Origin: Mesorhizobium sp. M1B.F.Ca.ET.045.04.1.1
GTDB lineage: Bacteria > Pseudomonadota > Alphaproteobacteria > Rhizobiales > Rhizobiaceae
DNA: 64,000 bases
NCBI RefSeq assembly: GCF_003952465.1
Contig: NZ_CP034448.1
Coordinates: forward strand, 7,293,001-7,357,000
Direction of reading: 5' to 3'
This document shows positions 8,018 through 15,868 of this stretch, piece by piece. A program made the position numbers and the translations under genes. Below the pieces are notes generated by a model. That model did no database searches. It was not told the DNA's origin and saw only the letters and a program-made list of their open reading frames with translations. Numbering within the stretch: the stretch's first letter is position 1; each line of letters begins with the position of its first letter.

Positions 8018-8494
8018 ATGATCGCGGTGGTCGGCTGCGGCAATCTCAACAGGCAAGACGACGGCGCCGGGCCAGAGGTGATCCGTGTGCTGCGCGCCGC
8101 AGGGCTGGAAGGACCGGACGTCAAGCTGCTGGATGCCGGAACGGATGGCATGGCGGTCATGTTCGCCGCCCGCGGTTGCCGGTCCTTGATCCTGGTTGAT
8201 GCGGCCCGCAGCGGCGTCGAAGCGGGCGCGATCTACGAGGTGCCGGGACGCGAACTGGCGCGGCCTTATTGTCCAGGACTCAATCTGCACGACTTCCGCT
8301 GGGATGCCGCACTCCATGCCGGCCGGCAGATCTTCGGCGCAGCCTTCCCGCACGACGTCACCGTATTCCTGATCGAGGCCGGGCAGCTGGATTTGGGGCT
8401 GGGTCTCAGTGTGCCTGTAGCCAAGGCGGCCTTGGTGGTAGCCCAGCGCATTGGGGAAATCGTGGCGGACCGCCTCGCGGCCGGACAGCAATGA
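8018..8494 (+). CDS. Hydrogenase maturation endopeptidase (HyaD/HupD/HybD family)
   Basis: This 158-residue protease probably cuts the C-terminal peptide from HhyL after nickel insertion. It begins with VVGCGNLNRQDDGAGPEV, the family's nickel-sensing GxGNxxxxDDG motif, and has LLDAGTDG near residue 45 and LILVDAARSG near residue 65. The usual His region near residue 90 is present (NLHDFRW). The chosen ATG at 8018 gives the family start; an open frame continues upstream but overlaps the previous gene. Its stop overlaps the next start (ATGA). Confidence 0.9.
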   Translation: MIAVVGCGNLNRQDDGAGPEVIRVLRAAGLEGPDVKLLDAGTDGMAVMFAARGCRSLILVDAARSGVEAGAIYEVPGRELARPYCPGLNLHDFRWDAALHAGRQIFGAAFPHDVTVFLIEAGQLDLGLGLSVPVAKAALVVAQRIGEIVADRLAAGQQ

Positions 8495-8808
8495 ACGATG
8501 CGACTTTAACCGTGCGCGTGAGCCGCGGCGGCTTGCATCTGTCGGGTGAAGCCTACGAGCGGCATTTCTCTAGGATCAGCGGCATTGTGCTGATGCGACG
8601 TGAGGCCGACCTGCTCATCCTGCCGGTGCTGCTGGCGCAGGCAGGAGGATATCTGCTCAAGCGTAAGAACCTGGCAGGCGACCGGGTGGCGCACGCTCCG
8701 GACTTCTTTCGGGCGAACGGGATGGCGGATGACGAAGAGCGCGAGCTTCAAGTGGTGTGGGACAGCTCTCAGGCCGGCTTCATCGGTCGGGGCGTCTTTG
8801 CAAACTAA
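8491..8808 (+). CDS. Conserved small hydrogenase-operon protein
   Basis: This 105-residue soluble protein starts on an ATGA overlap with the protease gene, so it is translationally coupled. It has no cysteine-rich or membrane segment. The visible content is a beta-rich N-terminus (TLTVRVSRGGLHLSG) and a central hydrophobic run (LLILPVLLAQAGGYLLKRKN). I do not recognise a named family. Operon position suggests a maturation or assembly role. Confidence 0.7.
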   Translation: MNDATLTVRVSRGGLHLSGEAYERHFSRISGIVLMRREADLLILPVLLAQAGGYLLKRKNLAGDRVAHAPDFFRANGMADDEERELQVVWDSSQAGFIGRGVFAN

Positions 8809-8814
8809 GTTTGC
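8800..8814. promoter_or_regulatory. Palindrome GCAAACT-A-AGTTTGC before the TPR gene
   Basis: This 15-bp perfect inverted repeat overlaps the stop codon of the preceding gene. Its right half begins AGTTTGCACATC, a 12-mer that also occurs at 4473-4484, about 86 bp upstream of the hydrogenase -24 box. It may be a regulator site in front of the TPR sub-operon. Confidence 0.4.
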
Positions 8815-8901
8815 ACATCGTAATTTAAGTAGACAACACTCAAAAAGCTGGTAGCATCAGCCGCAATAGAGGCTGCAACCAAGCAGCGTGGGAGGATAAA
8901 G

Positions 8902-9924
8902 GTGAGGCAATCTCGTGTGGACGAGGAAGTGCGCGCCGCGTTGGCGGCTGCCGACGACCCTTCCGCCTCGCTCCAGGATCGCGCCGAGATGCTCATGGAG
9001 ATCGCCATGGGTCTTCAGCAGCGTCCGAAATCGCCCGACGAGATCGAGGCCGCGATTGATCTCTACGAAAGAGCCGGCGCTATTTGTCCGAGCGGCGAGC
9101 ATCTGCTGAGCACACGGATTGCCGCTCGCCGGGCAACCGCACTTCTGGCTCTGCCAAACGGCGGTGCCGATGCTCTCGAGAGAGCCCGAACCGAGTTGGA
9201 AAAAGCGACCTACTATTTTGCCGATCTCGATCGACCGGAAGAGCTGGCCGAGGCGGAGATGAACCTTGGACTGGCGATCCACAATCTCGCCGGGTTGAAC
9301 AGGGCGCGCATCACCGATGCCATCTCGGCCTACCAGCGGGCGTTGCGCACCTTCGACCGTGTGAGGTTCCCGAAAGAATTCGCCATCCTGCAAAACAATC
9401 TGGCGACTGCCTTCCTGTCCATGCCCTTCACCGACAGTCGCGCCAAAATGCGCGAGGCGCTGGCCGTGCAGGCGTTCGAGGAAGGGCTGAAGATCGTCAA
9501 CCTGATCGATCATCCCACCGAATACGCGATGCTGCAGAACAACCTCGGCAACGCACTGCAATATGCCTCGTCCAGCCATATCGTGGAAAACAATCTGCGC
9601 GCGCTCGAAGCTTATGACGAGGCGCTCAAGGTGCGTACCCGCGCGGCCATGCCGCTGGAATACGCCAACACGATCGCCAACAAGGCGAACTGCCTCTGGA
9701 ACCTTCCCGACGATCCCGCGGATCCGGCCAACGGCAATCGCGCAAACCTGACGGCTGCGCGCGAATATTACCGCGAATGTCGCGAGATATTCATGGCATC
9801 CGCCGAGGCCGACAAAGCGCGCATCGTGGCGGAGGCCTGCGAACAGATCGACCGGGAGCTGCTTTCGGCGCCAGCCACGAAATCCGACGGATTGTCCGGG
9901 TCTGTCCAACACCATCTCAATTGA
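8902..9924 (+). CDS. TPR-like helical repeat protein
   Basis: This 340-residue all-helical protein has a GTG start with GGGAGG ten bases upstream. Four related repeats can be seen: PEELAEAEMNLGLAIHNL, PKEFAILQNNLATAFLSM, PTEYAMLQNNLGNALQYA and PLEYANTIANKANCLWNL, each near the end of a TPR-like hairpin. There is no signal peptide, so it is probably a cytoplasmic scaffold. A 93-bp gap and a palindrome separate it from the first part of the operon, so it may have its own promoter. A role in assembling or docking the hydrogenase is inferred from context. Confidence 0.8.
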   Translation: MRQSRVDEEVRAALAAADDPSASLQDRAEMLMEIAMGLQQRPKSPDEIEAAIDLYERAGAICPSGEHLLSTRIAARRATALLALPNGGADALERARTELEKATYYFADLDRPEELAEAEMNLGLAIHNLAGLNRARITDAISAYQRALRTFDRVRFPKEFAILQNNLATAFLSMPFTDSRAKMREALAVQAFEEGLKIVNLIDHPTEYAMLQNNLGNALQYASSSHIVENNLRALEAYDEALKVRTRAAMPLEYANTIANKANCLWNLPDDPADPANGNRANLTAAREYYRECREIFMASAEADKARIVAEACEQIDRELLSAPATKSDGLSGSVQHHLN

Positions 9925-9943
9925 CGACAACAAGGAGCGCGAG

Positions 9944-10156
9944 GTGACATTAGTGGAACTTACTGCAGGCGTAGCGTTGCTGGCGCTGCTAATCGGCATC
10001 ATGACATCGGGCATAGGTGGCGCGATCGGCGGCATGGCAACCGGCGGCAAGGCGATCGGCAACCAGCTGGCCGCGATGATGGGCAGCTTCTACGGTCCGG
10101 TCGGCGGCGTGTCTGGCATCGTCGTGGGCCTGATCCTTTTGGCTCTGATCGGCTGA
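9944..10156 (+). CDS. Small glycine-rich two-helix membrane protein
   Basis: This 70-residue protein has a GTG start preceded by AAGGAG. Hydrophobic segments span about residues 8-25 and 50-69, joined by a Gly-rich stretch with GGAIGG, GGK and GPVGGVSG. It is reminiscent of proteolipid hairpins, though I see no acidic ion-binding residue in a helix. It lies between the TPR gene and a second membrane peptide. It could be a membrane anchor for an otherwise soluble hydrogenase; that is a hypothesis. Confidence 0.65.
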   Translation: MTLVELTAGVALLALLIGIMTSGIGGAIGGMATGGKAIGNQLAAMMGSFYGPVGGVSGIVVGLILLALIG

Positions 10157-10165
10157 GGTGCAAGC

Positions 10166-10390
10166 ATGTGGGAAATGGCGAAAAGCTCGATCATCCTGTT
10201 CCTCAAGGGTAAGCTCTTTGCGGAGCCCGCCAAGGTCTACAGACAAACCGCGATAGGTGCCCTGACGACCGCCGCCCTGCTCGTGATCCTGGCCAAGCTC
10301 GGGGTCCCGGTCGTAGCCGCCGCGGCGGTGGCCGGCCTCGTAGGCGGCGCGGTGCAGCCGTACCTCTTCAAGGACCTTCGGTACCGGTAG
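10166..10390 (+). CDS. Small membrane protein
   Basis: This 74-residue protein has an amphipathic, basic N-terminus (MWEMAKSSIILFLKGKLF) and one long hydrophobic region of about residues 28-63, rich in Ala, Val and Gly, that could form one or two helices. It starts nine bases after the preceding small membrane protein and precedes the NifU-Rieske gene. I recognise no family. A paired membrane anchor with its neighbour is plausible. Confidence 0.65.
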   Translation: MWEMAKSSIILFLKGKLFAEPAKVYRQTAIGALTTAALLVILAKLGVPVVAAAAVAGLVGGAVQPYLFKDLRYR

Positions 10391-10403
10391 GAAATATGGG
10401 CAG

Positions 10404-11273
10404 ATGAACGCCGTCGATCTCGTTCCGACCCAACGCGATACGCTCGCCGGATACACCGGGGACATCGAGCGGGTGGAGGCGCTGTTTGCTTCTTGGGACG
10501 AGACGCAGCGCGCTGCCGCGGAAGCCTACCGGCGCGCCATAGAAGACCTTCAGGGCGAGGCATTCCGGCGACTGATCCGTGCTCTGAAAGCTGATCCGGC
10601 AGCGCTCCAGGCGATGAAGACGGCGGCCGCTGACGAGATCGTTTATGCCGTGCTGCGACACCACAACATCCTCAAGCCGAGCTTGAGCGAACGTGTCGAG
10701 GCAGCGCTTGACGGTGTGCGCCCGATGCTTGCTTCCCACGGAGGCGACGTCGAGCTCGTATCGGTGCGCCCGCCATCCATTGAGGTGCGCTTCACCGGGG
10801 CCTGTGACGGGTGTCCCGCCTCGGCCTTGACCTTCCATGCCGGCGTCAAAAAGGCGGTGGAGGAGGCCTGCCCGGAAATCACCGACATCCTCCAGGTCAA
10901 GGGATCAGGCGCCGGCGCTAACGACAGCGTGCGTTTCATCAGTCCCTTCGCGCTTGGTGCGGTGGACGGTTGGCATCTGGTTTGTCGGCTCGACGAGATC
11001 CCGCAGGGCGGCATGCTTCGCCAGCTGGTCGGCGGCGAAAACGTAATTTTGTCTCGGCAAGGAGCGGTCGTCTCCTGCTTCCAGAATGCCTGCGCGCATC
11101 TCGGCCTGGAAATTGACGGCGGCGCGGTCGAGGACGGCATCGTGACCTGCCCGTGGCATGGCTTCCGCTATGATCTTGCCACCGGCGAATGCCTCACTGC
11201 TCCCGAGGTGCAACTCCAGCCGCACATGGTCAAGGTGATCGGCAACCGCGTCGAGGTGAGGCTCGCCAGATGA
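10404..11273 (+). CDS. NifU-domain/Rieske [2Fe-2S] fusion, HhyE/HucE-type electron carrier
   Basis: This 289-residue protein fuses a NifU C-terminal-like domain and a Rieske domain. The NifU part (about 95-165) contains GGDVELV and CDGCPAS. The Rieske part (about 175-289) has CAHLGL and CPWHGFRYD, the Cys-His pairs that bind a [2Fe-2S] cluster. Comparable fusion proteins next to mycobacterial Huc and Hhy hydrogenases are proposed to relay electrons to the respiratory chain. The first 90 residues are helical and unassigned. It overlaps the NHL gene by four bases. Confidence 0.88.
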   Translation: MNAVDLVPTQRDTLAGYTGDIERVEALFASWDETQRAAAEAYRRAIEDLQGEAFRRLIRALKADPAALQAMKTAAADEIVYAVLRHHNILKPSLSERVEAALDGVRPMLASHGGDVELVSVRPPSIEVRFTGACDGCPASALTFHAGVKKAVEEACPEITDILQVKGSGAGANDSVRFISPFALGAVDGWHLVCRLDEIPQGGMLRQLVGGENVILSRQGAVVSCFQNACAHLGLEIDGGAVEDGIVTCPWHGFRYDLATGECLTAPEVQLQPHMVKVIGNRVEVRLAR

Positions 11274-12460
11274 CGCGCGTCTCGCTCGCATCCGCTTTCC
11301 GGCCGGCTTGCCCGGTCCCCTTGCCGGCCTCGCCGCTGCTCGATCCCGCCGGCGCCAGCATCGTGCTCGGCCACCATGTCGCTGCGAACGGCCTGCCGGT
11401 GCCGATCGCGCCGGGCCCCTCCACATTGTTCGGGCCACGCGGGGTCTGCTTTGCGCCGGGCGGCGCTTTCCTTGTGGCCGACACCGGTCATCATCGGCTG
11501 CTCGGTTGGCGCCAGCTCCCGCAAGCCGACAACGCGCCGGCAGACTTTGTCATCGGCCAGCCGGACTTCTTCGCGGAAGGGCGCAACGCTGGAGACAAGC
11601 CCGGACCCGCGACTTTGAACATGCCGACCGGCATTGCCAGTGACGGTCGCCTCCTGGCTGTGGCGGACGCGTGGAACCATCGCGTCCTGATCTGGACGTC
11701 GCTGCCCGAGCACTCCAACCAGCCGGCGGACCTGGTGCTCGGGCAGAAAGACTTCGGCGGCGGACACGCCAATCGCGGGGAGTGCCGGGCGGGCCCTGAT
11801 ACGCTCAACTGGTGCTATGGCGTGACGATTGCGGACGGTCGTCTGTTCGTGGCCGATACTGGCAACCGACGCGTTCTGGTCTGGAACGCCCTACCCGAGA
11901 CAAACGGCCAGCCCGCGGATCTAGTATTCGGTCAGCCGGACATGTTCGCACGCGACGACAACGGCGGATCCGGCGCAAGTGCTTCCGGCATGCGGTGGCC
12001 GCATACGATTGCAGTGACCAGCGGCAGGATTTTTGTGGCCGATGCTGGAAACAGCCGCATCATGGCCTGGAACGGCATGCCCAATGCAGACGGCGCGCCG
12101 GCGAGTTTCATTCTCGGCCAGAAGAACTTTGAGGCTATCGATCATAATCGCGCCGCGTACGACCCGAGCGAGCGGGCTTTGCAGATGCCCTATGGCATCG
12201 CCGTTCGCGAAGGCACGTTGATTTGCGCCGATACCGCAAATTCGCGCATTGTGGGCTTCCCGCTCGAGGGCCTCGATATGGACGCTCCGGCAACCACGCT
12301 GGCAGGGCAGAGCGGGTTCGCCCTCAAGGGTGACAATCGCTGGAAGGCGGCCACTCGCGACAGTCTCTGCTGGCCCTTCGCGATCGCGGTGCATGAGGAC
12401 CTGGTTGCGGTGGCCGACACCGGGAACAACCGGGTGCTCATATGGGAGGCGGCGCCATGA
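11270..12460 (+). CDS. NHL-repeat beta-propeller protein
   Basis: This 396-residue protein has at least five NHL-like blades, recognised by recurring VADTGHHRLL, VADAWNHRVL, VADTGNRRVL, VADAGNSRIM, CADTANSRIV and VADTGNNRVL, each with a FGQPD or LGQKDF type loop. A beta-propeller for protein binding is likely. No clear signal peptide is visible. The ATG at 11270 overlaps the Rieske gene stop; the frame is open further upstream but would run into that gene. NHL proteins are known neighbours of aerobic uptake hydrogenases. Its stop overlaps hypF. Confidence 0.88.
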   Translation: MTRVSLASAFRPACPVPLPASPLLDPAGASIVLGHHVAANGLPVPIAPGPSTLFGPRGVCFAPGGAFLVADTGHHRLLGWRQLPQADNAPADFVIGQPDFFAEGRNAGDKPGPATLNMPTGIASDGRLLAVADAWNHRVLIWTSLPEHSNQPADLVLGQKDFGGGHANRGECRAGPDTLNWCYGVTIADGRLFVADTGNRRVLVWNALPETNGQPADLVFGQPDMFARDDNGGSGASASGMRWPHTIAVTSGRIFVADAGNSRIMAWNGMPNADGAPASFILGQKNFEAIDHNRAAYDPSERALQMPYGIAVREGTLICADTANSRIVGFPLEGLDMDAPATTLAGQSGFALKGDNRWKAATRDSLCWPFAIAVHEDLVAVADTGNNRVLIWEAAP

Positions 12461-14913
12461 CGGCCCTCCCCGCCCGGCAGGCCGCTGACCGGCACGAAAG
12501 CGTGCAGATTCGCGTACGCGGCCGCGTGCAAGGGGTCGGCTTTCGTCCGACGGTGTGGCGTTTCGCGCAAGAGGCTCTGCTCGACGGTGAAGTGCTGAAC
12601 GACGGCGAAGGGGTTTTGATCCGCGTGCGCGGGCCACGCGACGATATTGCTCGTCTTGTCGAGCGGTTGCGCGGCGAGCCGCCGCCGCTGGCGGCCATTG
12701 AGACGATCGAGGTGTCTCCTTTCGTCGGCTGGCTGGACGAAGGCTTCAGGATCATTGCAAGCACGACTGGCGAAGCCCGCACGGAGATCTCACCGGACGC
12801 CGGCATTTGCGCCGCTTGCGCGGCCGAGGTGCTCGACCCCTTTGCGCGCCGCTACCGTTATCCCTTTACCAACTGCACCCATTGCGGCCCTCGCCTGACA
12901 ATTGTCAAAGGCGTGCCCTACGACCGTGCGACGACCACGATGGCGCCATTTTCATTTTGTGCCGATTGCGCCGCCGAATATGGCGACCCGGCGGACCGCC
13001 GCTTTCACGCCGAACCGATCGCATGTCACGCCTGCGGACCGAAGGCGAGGCTGATCCGCTTCGACGGACGCGCGGTGAGTTACGAGCAGCACTCCATGCT
13101 CGATGACGTCGACGCCGCGATGAGCCTGATCCAGAAAGGCGAGATCGTCGCCATCAAGGCGCTAGGTGGTTATCAGCTGGCCTGCGACGCTACGCGCGCC
13201 GATGCCGTCGACCGGCTAAGGCAATTGAAGCGGCGCGAGCGCAAGCCCTTTGCGCTGATGGCGCGCGACATGGAGGTGATCCGCAAATACTGCCGGGTCA
13301 CGCCTGGGGAAGAACAGGCGCTGCGCTCCGCCGCCGCCCCGATCGTGCTGCTTGATGCTTCGGGGCCGCTGCGTCTGCCCGAGAGTGTGGCGCCGGGCAT
13401 GGCGACCTACGGCTTTATGCTGCCTTCGACGCCTCTGCACGTTCTGTTGTTTCGCCGCATGAAGCGCCCAGTCGTGATGACCAGCGGCAATCTTTCCGAA
13501 GAACCGCAGGCGAAGGGCGAAGCCGAAGCGGCGGCAAAGCTGGGACCAATCGCGCCTTTCGCGCTGATCCACGACCGCGACATCGCCAACCGCGTCGACG
13601 ATAGCGTGGTGCGTATGGCCGCTGGAAAGGTGCGGATGCTTCGCCGCGCGCGTGGTTATGCCCCGGGCTCGATTGGTCTGCCGCGCGGTTTCGAATCCGC
13701 ACCGCAGATCCTTGCTTTCGGCCCGCAAATGAAAGCAACCTTCTGCATGGTCAAGGACGGCCGCGCGGTGCTCTCGCAGCACCAGGGCGATCTGGAGGAC
13801 GCGGCGACCTTCGACGACTACCGCAAGAACCTCGCGCTTTTTCGCGATCTGTTCGATCATCGGCCAGATGCGCTGGCCTGCGACAGGCACCCCGAATATG
13901 TCTCGAGCAAGCTGGCCCGTCAGCGCGCGCATTCACAAGGCCTTCCGCTTTTCGAGGTGCAGCATCACCATGCGCACATAGCGGCTTGCCTGGCCGAAAA
14001 CGAGCGGCCGTTGGATACACCCGCGGTGCTCGGCATCGCGCTCGATGGCCTCGGTTTGGGAGCAGCGGGCGAAATCTGGGGCGGCGAGTTCATGCTTGCC
14101 GACTATCGCGGTTTCGACAGGCTCGGCACGTTCAAACCCGTGGCCATGCCTGGCGGCGCGCAGGCGTCGCGCGAACCGTGGCGCAATCTTTACGCGCACC
14201 TCATGGCCGAGATGAGCTGGACCCAGCTTGCGATGAATTTCAGCGAGCTCGAAGTCTTGCAGGCGCTTGCCGGCAAGCCGCGCGCTACACTCGACGCCAT
14301 GATCAAGGGCGGCGTCAATTCCGCGCCGGCGTCCTCGTGCGGCCGGCTCTTCGACGCCGTCGCGGCCGCGCTTGGCATCTGTTTTGAGCGCCAGGCCTAT
14401 GAAGGCGAGGCAGCCATGCGGCTGGAGGCGATCGTCTGTCCGAAAGCCATGGCCGAGGAGGGCGACGAACTCGCCTATCCTCTCACGATCCCCAATCTGA
14501 AGGGAAGCGGCCTGCCCTATATCGAGCCGCTCGCCATGTGGAACGCGCTGCTCGGGGATCTGATCTTGCAGACACCCGTGGGCGTGATGGCGGCGCGCTT
14601 TCACAGGGGACTGGCCGAGGCCCTTGCGGCGATGACGCTGAAACTTTCGCGCCGCGACGACGAGCAGGGTCCGCGCTTTGACACCGTCGTCCTTTCGGGC
14701 GGGTGCTTCCATAACCGCGTGCTGCTCGAGGAGACCCTGCGCCGGATTGAGGAGATGGACTTCAAGGTCCTCACCCACGCCGAGGTGCCCGCCGGCGACG
14801 GTGGCGTCGCGCTCGGTCAGGCGGTGATCGCTGCCGCGCATTCTATGGTCGCCGGCAAAGTCCGGCCAGAAGGAGGAAGCCCATGTGCCTCGGTATTCCG
14901 GGACGGATCATAA
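12457..14913 (+). CDS. hypF: Carbamoyltransferase HypF
   Basis: This 818-residue enzyme makes the thiocarbamate precursor of the active-site cyanide ligands, using carbamoyl phosphate, and passes it to HypE. The order of domains is normal: acylphosphatase (VRGRVQGVGFRPTVWRF), two zinc-finger blocks (CAAC and CTHC, then CADC and CHAC), a YrdC-like domain, and a Kae1-like domain with the metal motif HHHAHIAACLAE near residue 505. The ATG at 12457 (ATGA overlap, GGGAGG upstream) is preferred over an ATG 15 bases earlier. It overlaps hypC by 31 bases in another frame. Confidence 0.96.
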   Translation: MTALPARQAADRHESVQIRVRGRVQGVGFRPTVWRFAQEALLDGEVLNDGEGVLIRVRGPRDDIARLVERLRGEPPPLAAIETIEVSPFVGWLDEGFRIIASTTGEARTEISPDAGICAACAAEVLDPFARRYRYPFTNCTHCGPRLTIVKGVPYDRATTTMAPFSFCADCAAEYGDPADRRFHAEPIACHACGPKARLIRFDGRAVSYEQHSMLDDVDAAMSLIQKGEIVAIKALGGYQLACDATRADAVDRLRQLKRRERKPFALMARDMEVIRKYCRVTPGEEQALRSAAAPIVLLDASGPLRLPESVAPGMATYGFMLPSTPLHVLLFRRMKRPVVMTSGNLSEEPQAKGEAEAAAKLGPIAPFALIHDRDIANRVDDSVVRMAAGKVRMLRRARGYAPGSIGLPRGFESAPQILAFGPQMKATFCMVKDGRAVLSQHQGDLEDAATFDDYRKNLALFRDLFDHRPDALACDRHPEYVSSKLARQRAHSQGLPLFEVQHHHAHIAACLAENERPLDTPAVLGIALDGLGLGAAGEIWGGEFMLADYRGFDRLGTFKPVAMPGGAQASREPWRNLYAHLMAEMSWTQLAMNFSELEVLQALAGKPRATLDAMIKGGVNSAPASSCGRLFDAVAAALGICFERQAYEGEAAMRLEAIVCPKAMAEEGDELAYPLTIPNLKGSGLPYIEPLAMWNALLGDLILQTPVGVMAARFHRGLAEALAAMTLKLSRRDDEQGPRFDTVVLSGGCFHNRVLLEETLRRIEEMDFKVLTHAEVPAGDGGVALGQAVIAAAHSMVAGKVRPEGGSPCASVFRDGS

Positions 14914-15164
14914 GGATCGACGATGCCGGGCGTAAGCTTGCAACCGTCGACGTGAGCGGCGTCCGGCGCCAGATCAACATCGCCTGCATCGTCGACGCGG
15001 AGCACCCGGTGGAGAGCTGCGTCGGCGACTGGGTGCTTGTCCATGTCGGCTTTGCGATGAGCCGCATCGATGAGAACGAGGCGGCTGAGACGTTGAAGAT
15101 CCTCACAGAACTTGGCGAGGCGCAGGCCGAAATTGAGGCAATGCGTCAATCCGCCCTTCACTAG
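14883..15164 (+). CDS. hypC: Hydrogenase chaperone HypC
   Basis: This 93-residue protein starts MCLGIPGRIIRID, with the invariant N-terminal Cys (C2) that binds the Fe(CN)2CO unit and HypD. It delivers the iron unit to the large subunit HhyL. It overlaps the end of hypF and is followed 12 bp later by the SIS-domain gene. Confidence 0.95.
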   Translation: MCLGIPGRIIRIDDAGRKLATVDVSGVRRQINIACIVDAEHPVESCVGDWVLVHVGFAMSRIDENEAAETLKILTELGEAQAEIEAMRQSALH

Positions 15165-15175
15165 GGAGATCAGCT

Positions 15176-15868
15176 ATGTCGAACGAAGGCACATTAAGCG
15201 GACTCTATCCGTTTCTTCACGGCAAGACACAGGATCCCGCCAAGCTGCAGACGGCCCTGCTGCATTCGGTGGCTGAAAAGGCACGCGATTCGCGCGAAAC
15301 GAATGAGGCATTCTTCGGCGGTCAGGCCGAGATTCTTGTGGCCGCCGCGCGCACGCTGGCCGACGTCTATTCCAGCGGTGGCCAGCTTTTTTCGATGGGC
15401 AATGGCGGCTCAAGTTGTGATGCAAGCCATGTCGCGGTGGAGTTCGTTCATCCGGTCACGGCGGGCCGGCCGGCGCTGGCCGCGACCAACCTTGTCGCTG
15501 ACCTTGCCATGATCTCGGCCGTCGGTAACGATCTTGGCTTCGATCATGTGTTCGTGCGCCAGCTCGTCGCGCATGCGCACAAGGGAGATGCCCTGATCGG
15601 CATCTCGACCAGCGGCAATTCCCAGAACCTTATTGCCGCCTTCGTGAAGGCCAAGGAGATGGGCGTCTCCACGATCGGACTCGCGGGCGGCGACGGCGGC
15701 AAGATGAAGTCTTCCGGCGCGGTCGACCATTGTCTGATCGTGCCGTCGACCTCGATCCACCGCATCCAGGAGTGCCACGTCGCGGCGTACCACATCATGT
15801 GGGACCTCGTGCATACGCTGCTAGCGGATGAGCGCGGCTCCGCGGCCAGGAAGGAAAAAGTCCAATGA
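15176..15868 (+). CDS. SIS-domain sugar-phosphate isomerase (GmhA-like)
   Basis: This 230-residue protein has a SIS fold with MGNGGSSCDASHVAVEFVHP near residue 80 and ISTSGNSQNLIAAF near 143, the phosphosugar-binding loops of sedoheptulose-7-phosphate isomerases. It lies between hypC and hypD with a four-base overlap to hypD, so it is part of the maturation operon and not a lipopolysaccharide locus. Such isomerases recur in group 1h hydrogenase operons, but I know of no proven role. Sedoheptulose 7-phosphate is also a Calvin-cycle intermediate, which may be a coincidence. Confidence 0.85.
   Translation: MSNEGTLSGLYPFLHGKTQDPAKLQTALLHSVAEKARDSRETNEAFFGGQAEILVAAARTLADVYSSGGQLFSMGNGGSSCDASHVAVEFVHPVTAGRPALAATNLVADLAMISAVGNDLGFDHVFVRQLVAHAHKGDALIGISTSGNSQNLIAAFVKAKEMGVSTIGLAGGDGGKMKSSGAVDHCLIVPSTSIHRIQECHVAAYHIMWDLVHTLLADERGSAARKEKVQ

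Noticed and set aside
8849..8865. A possible second -24/-12 promoter before the TPR gene
   Set aside because: GG and GC are 11 bases apart instead of 10 and the -12 half reads CCGC. This is not good enough for a sigma-54 promoter.
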